Origin: Leucocoprinus leucothites
Lineage: Eukaryota; Basidiomycota; Agaricomycetes; Agaricales; Agaricaceae
DNA: 64,000 nt
Direction: 5' to 3'
Assembly (NCBI GenBank): GCA_013368445.1
Contig: JAACJO010000009.1
Coordinates: 744,001-808,000, forward strand
Notes under the pieces: generated by a model
The model's input: only the letters and a program-made list of their open reading frames with translations
What the model was told of the DNA's origin: nothing
Database searches by the model: none
Translations under genes and position numbers: made by a program
In this document: one piece after another, positions 11,507 to 22,843 of the stretch
Layout of the letters: each line of letters begins with the position of its first letter
How positions within the stretch are numbered: the first letter of the stretch is position 1

Positions 11507-13795
11507 ATGGAGCTCAAGATTGTGTACCAGGTTCTTCGCCGGCTGTCCGCATGGACAGTAGGTGGTTGGTACTCGGAAGTTTACGTTGATGGAGCCGAGA
11601 ACGTGTCCAAGACAGGCCCGCTTATTCTGTACGTTTTTCTGACAAATCTGGCAAATGTCCTCGGAACTTGACTTCCACTCTACAGGGCAGCGACGCACCA
11701 TAATGAAATCATCGATATTGCTACATTATGTGAGTTCTGCACGTCTTTGTCGAGCTACCGTCTGTGTGGTGCTGAAGCGACTCTATTGCTTGCTCACTCT
11801 AGCTGTGACGATACCCCATGAGCGCCCAATATGTTTCTGGGCAAAGTCGACGATGTTCAAGCACCCGGTATCGAAATTCATCATGGAGAGTAGCGGCGCG
11901 ATTCGAGTGAAAAGGAATCCAAATCGCGTTGGTAGTTCTTCTGGCAGTTCTTCGTCTACAGAAGAACCCAACACTGGGCCCACTTCATCTAACGAAACGC
12001 CAGCACCTGCTCCTACATCCAAAGACCATGCTTCTAATGGCTCACCACCGACGTCACCACCAGCGTCAACTCAGGGAGACCTATTCAACGACACATCCCG
12101 TGCCCTTGCCGAAGGGGAAGTCATCGGCGTCTTCCCGGAAGGAACGTCATATACACTTCCTTCTATTGCGCAGGTCCTCCCTGGAGCTGCGTGGGCGGCT
12201 GTTGAGTATGTTAGGTCTGTGAGGAAGGAGAAGTTAGAGGGGATGAAGAGTGAGAGAGAAAGGTTGATTTATTTGAATGGTGTTGGGAGGCGGGGAGAGA
12301 AGACGGGGTTGGAGATTGTACCTGTGGGTATTGTGTATGAGGATAAGAAAAGGTTTATGAGCAGGGTGAGTGAGGATATGTTCTCTTAGCTGTTGGATTG
12401 GTTACTGACTATAATTGCTTTAGATTCATGTTGGGTGAGTGTGGTTTGGTGAGGGGAGGCTGAAGGGTGACTGACAACCTTGTGATTTGTTAGGTTTGGC
12501 GAGCCCATTGAGATGGATGACTATACAAAAGAGCTTTTCGATGAAAGCTTGGATCCTGAAGAGGCTGCCAAATCGGTTGTGAAGAAACTCAACGCTGAGA
12601 TTGAGAGGAGGTTGTTTGGGCTAACCGTCAATGCTCCCGACTGGTACGCGTCTGCCACAGCTTCTGATGCGACGTGCTCTGAGGTGCTTATAGGGAGACT
12701 TTGTACGCTGCTCGGACGGCTATGAAAATTCTCTGGGCAGACGAAGCAAAGGTTCAGATGGAGACTTGGGTCAAGGTTTTGCAGAGGTTAGTCGTTCATC
12801 AGAATTTTTTCGGCCTTTACGCTAAGCGGTTTGCAGTCTCATTCGACATCTTTCTGCGGAGCCGTCAGCTAAACTCGAGCCAGCCCGTAAGGCACTAACG
12901 CGGTACCACTCTCTACTTTACTACACCGGAATAGACCACGCAATCCTGGAAGAGGTTCTGCCAATCTCACCAACATCAGCAAACCTCACATTCTCCCTCG
13001 TTATGGATACATTTTCTAATCTCACTTCGGGTTTACCTTTCGCTTTGATTCGGTTTGCCGCCTTCTTTCCTGCTATGTTGTTCCATATACCCGGATATGT
13101 GTTGAGTCAAGTTGCTGTGAGAGCGTTGAAGACGCCTGGGGAGGAGGAAACTGAAGCGCAGTATCGTGGCCTCGGACATGTTCTTGGTATTGGTTTGAGT
13201 GCTCTTTGGTTGATTGGGAAGTTTAGGAGTTGGGGTATAGGGTTCAGTCTGTTTGGGCTGTTGGTTTTAGGTATAATGGTGTACTCGGCGATGTATACCC
13301 TGGTGCAGTGGCATTTGATACTTGTTAGAGGTGCGTGACTCTCGTCTTTTCATGTTCAAGTTTCTCAATCTTGATCAATTTGACTTGCAGGAAACTTGAG
13401 AGAGTATGTTGTCACCTTGCTCATTTGCTTTCTACGTCATCTGTAACTCGTTTTCTTTGCACAGATTACGCCGCTGGATAGTTTTCGGAAAGCTCGCGCT
13501 GGCGGTTCTCTTCCCGGTGAAGCTGACATCCCGCCAGTTACAAGTGTATAGCACGCCTCCAGCACCACCCGTGAACCCCTTCGTCAAGAAAGAAAACAAT
13601 ATGGATATCAACAATAACAGACGTTCAACATCAAGACGCCCACCACAAATCTCACCACATAAACTAGTTCAGGAACTGTTGGACGCGCGGATGCAAGCAC
13701 ACATTAGCCTTGGGAATTACATGAGGAATTCGGATAGTAAGGAGACGACGTTCCTGCTCAGCCAGGGCGGTCGTGTTCCTTTCGTTGTGTCGTAG
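11507..13795 (+). CDS. glycerol-3-phosphate/dihydroxyacetone-phosphate acyltransferase-like (GPT2/SCT1 type)
   Basis: This membrane enzyme is likely to make lysophosphatidic acid, the first step of glycerolipid synthesis in the ER. The spliced length is 606 residues. Exons: 11507-11628, 11686-11729, 11803-12365, 12424-12434 (11 nt), 12494-12643, 12694-12786, 12837-13330, 13391-13403 (13 nt), 13465-13795; 1821 nt. The PlsC-type blocks are visible: an H-x4-D motif in AATHHNEIIDIA, the RVKRNP region, and the FPEGTS motif in GVFPEGTSYTL. A low-complexity Ser/Pro/Thr insert separates them. Two to three hydrophobic segments follow (FALIRFAAFFPAMLFHIPGY and FSLFGLLVLGIMVYSAMY). Yeast Gpt2/Sct1 are longer (about 740-760 aa), mostly in the tail. 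Two exons of 11 and 13 nt are needed to keep the frame. Confidence 0.9.
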
Positions 13796-14190
13796 GACTC
13801 GGAGATTAATTCTACTTTCCTTCTATTTTCTCTCTCTCTTCCCCGAGTTCGATTTGTACGTAGGACGAGATAGCTATTGATTAATGCCACGAGGCATCTT
13901 GGTTTTTGATATTGATTTATTGTTTCCGAGGCCTGGGTTAGGGCTCGACAGGTGTGATGTGATGATCACCGACGGCAAACAAGTGACTCCGTAACAGCTT
14001 TACTTAGCTTTCCCCCTTCTTCATTTCATCTATATCACATCCTCCTTTTTACTGCATGCACTAGATCCGTAGGACTCGCAGTCACTCTGCCACCTTTTTA
14101 CCTTGATACCCATAACCCACGACTTGGTGTTTGGGGTTTCTTGTTACGCTTTCCCTTTTTCTTGTTCTTTTTTGGATACCCTTGCCGTAG
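13796..14190. other. intergenic
   Basis: About 395 bp between two genes on the same strand. The pyrimidine-rich stretch around 14000-14160 is probably promoter or 5' leader of the RING gene. No other gene was seen. Confidence 0.35.
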
Positions 14191-17100
14191 ATGCTGGTTA
14201 TACATCCGGGGAGCCAGTGTGACGTTTGTCTGGAGCCTTATACGTCTGACTCTTCTGAGCAATCACCTCATGCGATACCCTGTGGGCATATCTTCTGTAG
14301 AAAGTGAGTATCCTGTACGTCCTCAACGTGCTTTGGCTCGGGACTTACGTTTTATACCTCTGCTCATCTGTTTGCTTCACCAACCGCCTATTTATTACTG
14401 CTGTGACGATCCATGCTGTTGTGCGCAACGTCATTTGCGATGGCAACTGTAAACCGATAGCTGCTTGGGCACGTTCGACCCACCTAATTGCCCATTATGC
14501 CGCAAACCTTTTCTCTCGGAACGAATCAAGAAACTGCATGTCGATAAGCCAGAGCCGGACGAAGGGAGGCAGGTTGATTTTCTCAATCAGCTGATCCTTG
14601 CGTGGGACGAGTCTGACGAGGACGAGTTGGTGAAGTTGTTGGATCCTATTCAGACTTGGTTGGACCCGAAGGATAATGAAGAGGTGTGTTCTTATTTCAT
14701 TAACGCGCCCCATTCCTTTTCGTTGTATCCTATATTCACCGAATACTGATATGGACATATGTGTAGTGTAAAGTCCTTCGGAAAGCCCTGTATATCCTGT
14801 CCAAGTTCCAGCGACTCAGATCCAGGAGGTTAGATGATCATCGGACGATTAAGAGGCTTAACAACAGGATTGTAGATGAAGATCGGGAGAGAGCTTCGCA
14901 GAATGAGGGATTTAAGGTTGTTGAAGCTAGTTTGCGCTCGGAAATTGAGAATTTGAAAGAGTGAGTCCTTGTGTTTTCTATCTTCCCTCCTGCAAATATT
15001 TACTGAATTTGGATTAGAACGGTACGTGAAAACTTCTCACTCGTGGCGTGAACAAGCTCTAATTGTGAATGCTTGTCTTTGTTTAACTTTTAAAGATCAA
15101 GAGACAAGATCCCGAGCTCATACGATTGAGAGAAATTGTGAACGTGAATCCTGGTTTAGCTGAACTTCAGATGCTCAGGAGGTAAATACTACCATCCATT
15201 CTCAGTGATAAACGTACTGAAGACTCTCCTTCCAGAAAAGTGAGTTGCATCTACAACCGAACAGAGGCCACGTTGACCATCGTTCATCCTAGGTCTCTGA
15301 ATACGAAGGAACATTAGAATACCTCAGTCCACTCGCCAAGAAATATGAGAGGGACAACAAGAAGCTACGCCAAGAACTCCAGTATTTTACCGACTTGAAC
15401 CCCTCTTCCTCAAACCCTCTCCCACAACCGCCCGCACCGGTTTCCTACGAGCACCTCATCTCCAACGGTCGACACGCTTCGGTCTCCATAACACAGGAGG
15501 TCCCATACACTAATGGATACACCAACGGCTCTTTTCACTCTGAACAAATACCAAAAAAGAACAAAGGCAAGGAACGCGAACCCGGTCCCTCATACAATCT
15601 CTCGACATCTTCCACGACCGCCTCCGAATCAATAGCAACAGCGACAGTTGCTAATACCTCGTCCTCCTCTTCCCATCGCAGAAGTTCGATCTCTCCTCCT
15701 GAACAAGTCCTTCGTGGTGCATCACCTGCCCGTAGAGTTGTTCCTACCTCTACCACTAAGCCCACTCTCCCTGATCCTCCTATCAAATACGATCCGAAGC
15801 TAGTATCAGGAGCCCGACCTGATCAACCTGTTCCTCCTACACCCAGGGACCCTTCCTTCAAGTCACTCCCTAATGGGTCGATGGGAAGGCAAGGGCAAGG
15901 AGTGCTCCAACGAGGCTCGGGCGGCGGCGTGGATCCCGCGAGAGATTATTTAGATCCGTATACGGTCACCGCAGCATATATCACAGAGTTTGCTGCAGGG
16001 TATGGGACGGGATATCATTTGGCTGAGTATACGCCTGGCGAGGCGGCGAGAGTGATTGCACATCAGCCAACGGGAGCCATGGCTGCTGATGCGGTCGCCT
16101 ATGTAAATGGTGGTACAAATGGTGAGAGGTGGGAGAGGGAGGGAGAAAGAGGATACGAAAGAGAAGGTCGGAAAGGACTAGATAATATGAATGCTCTGGG
16201 GATGACTTTACCCGATGTGAATGCGACACCCACTGCTCGATCGAGTCAGATCAGCAGGGAAGGGAACTCCCAAGTCTACGATATCTACGACGATGGTTCT
16301 GTCATTACAGGTGCTTCTGCATCTTTAGTGACTTCTACCAGCCGAGGAGACGAATCACGAGCCCCACGAGGACAACCCTCCCATTCTTCCTTAGTTTCAG
16401 ATGCTCAGAGTCAAAAGACGCAGACGACAGGGTATCGAACAGATACTGCGACAGTGTCGTCAGTCAGCACAGGCTTATCAAGCATGACGGCGGATAGTTT
16501 GTTGACCAGGCAGCATAGCCTCAGAAGGTCCAGCTCACGGAGATCTATAGACGTTGCCCAAAATGCTTTAGGATCGGGACTGCCTTCAGCCTTAAACGAC
16601 GTCGCTGACTCTAATGGACCCATGTCGTCGAGACCAAGACCTTCGCGTCATACCAGTCTACCAGTTCAACCCGTTCAACCCGTGCCAGTTCACGCAACTA
16701 CTGTCTCGCATGCGACGACCATTGCAGATTCAGTAACAGCAGCAGGACAATCAGCTGTTGGAACTACTGCAACCCAAGTCGTAGCAGATAATGCGTCCGC
16801 AAGGACGGTATCCTCGTGGGGAACCATCATCACGCACTCAATGCCCCTACTAGACTGGCAAAGCACTGGATCAAGCTTGAGCTTACCGTTGAGAGGATTT
16901 GGTCATGGGGCAACTATGCCAATGGGCTCTTCATCCGATGTGGATTTGTTTGGGGTAGCGCAGAGATTAGAGAACTGGGGTCCAGTAATTCCTGAGGGTA
17001 TGGTTGCGAACCATCCCAGTGGAGATGCAAGTGCGAACGTGAATAGGAGAGGTAGCGTACGGGAGAACTCGGGGAATGAAGATGCGAATGGTAATAGCGG

Positions 17101-18154
17101 ATTCCCTGTTGTGAGGGAGAGTGACGAGGAGAGGACACCTATGAGTCGGTCGACCAGAACTTTAGCTTCGGTTTCGAGTGCTGGAGCGACGAATGGGAGT
17201 GGTGCGAGGCCTTTGATGGATATTTATGGCGTTCCGAGCTCGCAGGGATCGTCCGGACGTAGAGAGTACGAGTCTAGAGAGCAAGAGCGGGAAAGTGGCA
17301 GGGATCGCGAGAGAGACAGAGACAGAGATAGGGACAGGGACAGGGATCAGAGGAATAGCAATAGGAGGGCTAGTCGAAGCCGTGACAGGACCAGGAGACA
17401 GTCACAACCAGCTCCAATTGTCCCGGCTCATACTGGAGAAGGAGGGACCTCGAGATACGCCCAGATGATAACTGTATCAGAACATACGACAGGCAGCCAA
17501 CAGCCGAGATCAAGCCATCACCACCAACAATCCGCTGGCTCATTTTACCCGACTCACTCAAGCGGAGCAGCGCAACAGCAGATGAGTCAATTGTGGTTTG
17601 AGAATAGTGGTTCTGCGGCTCAGGCACCGCAGTCATCCTCGAGCTATGTTCAGCCACACTTATCACAATTATCTTCGTCCCAGCCACAGGCGCAGTCCCA
17701 CAACGCTAATCAGCCACAAGCTCAGTCCCAATCACGTTCTCGACGTTCTCATCGTCGGTTGTCGGTGTCGACGACATCTGTAGCAGTTGATCCTCAGCAT
17801 ACGGGCGGCCCTCTGTCAGCTATGCCCAATACGGCACCTGTGCATGCACCATCCACCTGGTCCGAAGCTGGATACTATACCGATGGCCCTTCTGCCTCGC
17901 ATTCACATCATCAGCACTACCATAGTAACATCTACTCAAACAATACCAATGGCGGTGATAGAGACACGCCAAACTTGGACAACAGGAGCCAAAGCTTGCT
18001 CACCTCTCCTACGTCGTTCAACTCGGGTTCGAACTCGAACGCATTGGGGTTGGATGGATTAAATGAGCCCCGCCCTTTGCAGATTACGGCACCAACGCCG
18101 ATTGTCTCGAGTAGAAATTTCCTGAGGTCGTTCAGTTATGATAGTTTCTCGTGA
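14191..18154 (+). CDS. RING-finger / coiled-coil protein with long disordered tail, 1161 aa
   Basis: Probable E3 ubiquitin ligase. Exons: 14191-14303, 14461-14683, 14767-14960, 15018-15021 (4 nt), 15096-15181, 15236-15239 (4 nt), 15293-18154; 3486 nt, in frame. The N-terminus is a C3HC4 RING: CDVC at residues 10-13, then CGHIFCRNCL across the first intron, and CPLCRKPF. An acidic segment (DESDEDELVKLLDP) and a charged helical/coiled-coil region (to about residue 235) follow. The remaining about 900 residues are Ser/Pro/Gln-rich and probably disordered. They include an Arg-Asp repeat tract (DRDRDRDRDRDRD at about 17307-17350) leading into an SR-like SRSRDRTRRQSQ. The two 4-nt exons have canonical splice sites and introns of 57, 74, 54 and 53 bp; leaving either out breaks the frame. 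It shares its architecture with the convergent gene at 22844-25029. Substrate unknown. Confidence 0.85.
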
Positions 18155-20295
18155 TTATTTTGAGTGTACCTTTCTTGGGAGAATGATCTACTAGATGGGT
18201 AACGGTGGAATGGAGCTGGATTTTTGGTTCTTGTACTAATATATACTTTACTATTTAGTTGCTTTTCCGATCGTTGTACGACTTGCTATGATTTTTCAAT
18301 GCTGTGTATATATCTACCACTTTAGGAGCCCGGGCCTGGGTCTGGTGTAGTTTTTGTGTGACGTTCATGTCCATGTAGGTACTGCACTCATGTATGAAGA
18401 TAAGAGCTCCCGGAAAATTTATGTTCTCGCATCTTCATTGGTTGTCGGTCGATTCTGGCTGGGTTGTTGGAACCCCCGATGAAGATGAGACTCTGCGACT
18501 TCTGCGAGCTGGCTCTAACCGAGGTGAACGAAATCAACACGTTTCGAATGCGAACCACTTTCAAAGTTGGTCTTAATTTCCTAGCGTAAGGCTTCACTGA
18601 ATGCCGAAAGAAGGTCACCATTCTCAAAAATGACGAAGCCTTTTATTGTAGATAAGGCCTGTGAGCACAGATATTAACATCCTTCTATCTCTGGTGCGTT
18701 CTTTTATCACGGTGAGCGTCAGTCGTTATCCTGCTCTCCCATAGGCCCCTCAGTAGCTTTCCACCCTGATATCTGCACCCTGGAAGCGGGCTGAATGACT
18801 CAGCGGGGTAAAGACCAACCTAGGCTTCAAACGTCCATGGAAGGCACCTCTCAAGGAACAACTCAGGGCTGAATCTGGAGCGGAAGAGGACCAGTTCCGA
18901 TCTTCTAGATGGGGCAGATGGTGATTTGGTGTGCATTTACCATCAGCTGGAGGATCGTCGTTTTTTTTTTTTCTAAATTCTGCTAGACCATCTCGTTATC
19001 ATGTAGAGAGACAACGGTTGAGGCATACCGGCTGAGCAGCCGCGAGGGTATCAGGATAGAACACTTGTGAGGCGGGAAATGCCCGATAGGACCATGTCAT
19101 TGGAAGGAAGGACTGCTTCGCGAGGCAGTGGAGCTCGCTGTCAGACTTGTGTGATTTCTCGCATAACGTGTTCGGAAAGCAACAAGCCAAATTTTATAGA
19201 TCTGGCGCCTAGATAAAATCTGTGAACGAGATGTGCGCTTGCAGTGACCTTGTGATGATGAGCGTCCTATATCGGATTGATCACTGAATTGAAGTGAAAG
19301 AAGAGGTCGTTCCCAACTAGGAAGTATAAGAGCTATCCAATGATCAACGAGAGCTGGGATTTAATTCATATCGCACAGAACACAAGAGATGCGTCAATAA
19401 GTGTAGACACAAAACAGCCGAGTTAAGCCAAGGCATTTGTTGATAAATCACGCTGACACGATGATAACCCAAATTTGGTGTACGATCCAGCTATATGGCG
19501 GAAATGCAGTGCAGCGAGACGTAGCTTCGCCCGCTGCAATTATAGACTTGTTCAGCCTTCGAGGAAGAATCCTGGACCTCTGGATAGTCAGATGAGTTTA
19601 ACGGACATGGTCTTGCCGGGTTCCTGAGATGAGAGAAGGCTGCATGATATAAAGGTAGGCCGGGGTGGTGCCTCTGAGGTACAATGGGGTCCCCGGTAAG
19701 CATGGATCCTGTCGAGAGTGTCAGTACTAGCCATCACTGTCGGCAAGAATAATTTTGGAAAGCTGTAGAGCACAGAAATTCTCCTTGAGTCCAGATGCAC
19801 GAGCAAATTCCAGACGGGGTACGACTCGGTTAAGCGGGAAGTGATATCTCGCACATTGGCAAGGATGTTTATTCAAACGACGAAGTACCGTGTCGAAATT
19901 CTGTCCGAGTTGGTGTTCAGATCTATGGTGTGACAGTAGACAAGGATCGGAGGCACTTCAACGTTCCGACCCAAAGAACTGGTCGTTTCTCGGAAGCTGA
20001 TTGCTTCCACAAACCTCCCGTTCAGGTGTGTTTCCAGACATTTCTGAGGACCATTTCCCTTCTCTTATCCATTCGCGAGAATTGTACATCGACAAAGCGA
20101 GCTATAGGCCAATAAGTTAGACTTAATATACCTACCCCGAACACCGCTGAGGTGTACGAACATGGCCAGAGGTGGGAGAGTGGTGGGAGGCGCCCATTAG
20201 CCACCGTGGGAGAAATGAGGTAAACACATGGAGTTCTCGGGAGTGCTGCGCCCAACGACCTCTACATTTACCCTGACAATCTCTCAAGCCCAATT
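18155..20295. other. intergenic, no gene supported
   Basis: About 2.1 kb. It begins with the 3' region of the RING gene (A/T-rich, near 18230-18320) and has a T-run near 18960. Frames on both strands (18388-18627, 19491-19854) show no recognisable protein and no splice-consistent model. Confidence 0.4.
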
Positions 20296-21292
20296 ATGTC
20301 GCTGGTAAGTGCTGCTGCACAAAAGATCGGACGTTGAACTACACTAATGGCTTACTTTAGATCCACGCGCTCGTAGCAAGAGAGCAAACGATCCTTGCAG
20401 AGCACCAACAAGCTGGGAAACGGGACTTCTCACAGGGTGCGGTTCTTCAAGCTTCTTGACGTTGAATATTATTCCCGACCTCAATTCAACAGCTACTCAG
20501 ACTATTCTGTCAAAGATTCCACCGAATGACAGGTGCAAATGCTCATGCCATAACGAACAAGGCACTCATATTCACTCATAGTAAACTGACTTATGTCTGG
20601 GAGCAATACCTCTTTCACTATGTATCGGAAGGCGGATACATATACCTCGTAATGGCTGACGACTCTGCAGGGAGGTAAGAGGAGCCTGATGTACCTCTAG
20701 CGAGCCATATCTCATAATATGTCATAGAAGAATGCCTTTTGCCTTCCTATCTGAGCTACAACGCAAGGCATGTGGTCCTTTTGTTGCAATTAGACCTAGG
20801 CTTTGTTTATCACTCATATCTGACCTCAGTTCAACTCCGCACCTTCTTCGTCTGCCCGAGACGATCTTCCAGCATATGGTTTGCAAGGTTCTTTTGGTTC
20901 CGTAATCTCGTCTTTGATGCACACATACAACACGGCACCACCAACGGATGAACTTGCCCGCGCACAGTCCGAATTGAACCAGGTCAAAGATATAATGGTC
21001 CAGAACGTAGAGCAAATCCTGAGCAGAGGGGAGCGAATCGAGCTACTCGTTGACAAGACAGATGCTATGGCTGGACAAGCAACGGCATTCAGGAGAGGTG
21101 CCCGCAGTGTCCGACGTCAGATGTGGTGGAAGAATAAGAGGGTTCTCGGACTCTCGGTAATTGTTGCATTGGTGAGTTGACGGCACTGTATTACAGATGT
21201 CATGTTCTGACGATCGATAGCTGTTGATTTGGATGCTTGCCGCTGAATTCTGCGGCGCGGGACTAAACAAATGCGGCCATAGTCAAACATGA
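20296..21292 (+). CDS. VAMP7-type longin R-SNARE
   Basis: This is a vesicle SNARE, probably for endosome/vacuole or post-Golgi fusion. The spliced length is 223 residues. Exons: 20296-20304 (9 nt), 20361-20436, 20493-20532, 20582-20674, 20728-20767, 20830-21171, 21221-21292; 672 nt. The N-terminus MSLIHALVAREQTILAEH begins a longin domain (LTYVWEQYLFHYVSEGGYIY, then PFAFLSELQRK). The SNARE motif runs from about residue 125 (DELARAQSELNQVKDIMVQN, then ILSRGERIELLVDKTDAM), with the R-SNARE arginine in LSRGER. A C-terminal transmembrane anchor follows (VLGLSVIVALLLIWMLAAEF) with a short lumenal tail. The fifth intron (20768-20829) begins GC rather than GT; only this site preserves the frame. Family membership is clear, but the exact yeast counterpart (Nyv1-like or VAMP7 proper) is less certain. 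Confidence 0.93.
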
Positions 21293-22843
21293 TTCAAATT
21301 AGAAGGACGGTTCACGACATGCTATACTTTCCTCGTTCGACTGCTTGCAGAGAGACACACTTCTCGGTGATATTTCCCAGCTTCTCATTGTACTCTAATC
21401 TCCTGTATTCACCCAATCGCTCGTTTAGTCGGAATTATAATTATACTTTTGTTCAAATTTCGCTATTTGGGCTGGTGGACACAAAAGGTGTGGATGTCTT
21501 TGTTCCCATTCTAGCTGTATCTATTCGTGGTATATAAAGATCCGGCTTATCTTTCAACTCTCCGTGGTCTTTTTACATGTCGATATCTCGAGGTAATCAC
21601 CAATCTTATTGGTTTATCAGGTGATGGTACCGTCTGCTCACCTCGAGCAGATACGTGGGTAATAGGGCCGAGTAATATTGATAAACTCCTTTCAATTTAT
21701 CCGAGGGGTTGAGAAATCTGATGGTCCTGTCCTACCAATAACGGAGAGCTCAAAGGTCGTCAAGCGGGCCAGGGAAGCTTTCCTGTCCATTGGTTGATCC
21801 TGGCTTCAGAACACCTGACAGGGCTATTTTGGTACTTGAAGCTGATGAATGATTTTAATTCAGTGGCGTAGGCACCTACTTCGGCAGATCAAGTCTGTCT
21901 CTTCATCTCTGGTCATGTGTGTCCTATGTCCGATTATAGGCGCGATTCTGTGATCAGTTAATGACGATGATGACACTCTTTCAACAAATCCCCTCACTGC
22001 CGGTGGGATCACATTCAGATCAAGTGGGAAGAAGTAGTCACCCCGGTTTCGGACTTATCCATGGGACAAGAACACGATAATCGTGGTGAGATTTTTTACT
22101 TAGTACTTAATCGCGCGACGCAGCTAGGCTATGTCTCACTTCTCTCAGAAATGATGGATTAAAATTGGTGAACCTCTTCGCACACTAGAGTTGCTTCTCT
22201 TTCACCTCGAAGTACGGCATCCAAGCTGCACAAAAACGTTCATTCTGCTCCTTATGGCCTATCTCCACTTTTCCGATGCGTCTCGTCAACTTCCATGCCA
22301 ACGGTCCGGCAGCGGTCTCCTCTCCTACTCTGCCTTGTTTTGGGAAAATATGGTCAAGCGAATTCACTTTATGAGGTGTCTGTGTACTCATGGGCACATG
22401 TCAGCTGTTTTATGCAGACAGATCTTGTTGAAATTTACAAATATTCCGTATATACAGATTGGCATCATTGAAACCAGTGGGCCAAAGGTCGAAAGGAACC
22501 CAAAACCATGCATATTGCTAGTGTTACATCACAATAGAATAATATACAACGAGATGCGTTAATGAATATATGGGATTTATGCAGCATGATATAGTTCAAG
22601 GACGGAGAAACCAATGCCGGTTTTGGCAAGCCCGGGAGAATGCAATAAAAATATTGACAAGCAGGAATAATGAAGAGTGAGAGGGGAGAGTGGACACCAA
22701 ATGAACAAAGAGGGCCAGATGAACGAAACCAAATTACTTGCTTGACCCGACGTAAGGTACAGAGCAGGTCCACTTAGTCGGAAAGCAATCAGATGCAATG
22801 AAATGCGGCGGATCATAAATGAGCGAATGAATACCGAACAGTA
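21293..22843. other. intergenic, no gene supported
   Basis: About 1.55 kb between convergent genes. The first few hundred bases are A/T-rich and are probably 3' untranslated sequence of the SNARE gene. No RNA gene, repeat or credible ORF was recognised. Confidence 0.4.

Noticed and set aside
17307..17350. Near-tandem purine-rich repeat
   Set aside because: It is in frame and encodes an Arg-Asp tract of the RING protein, so it is treated as low-complexity coding sequence, not an independent repeat element.
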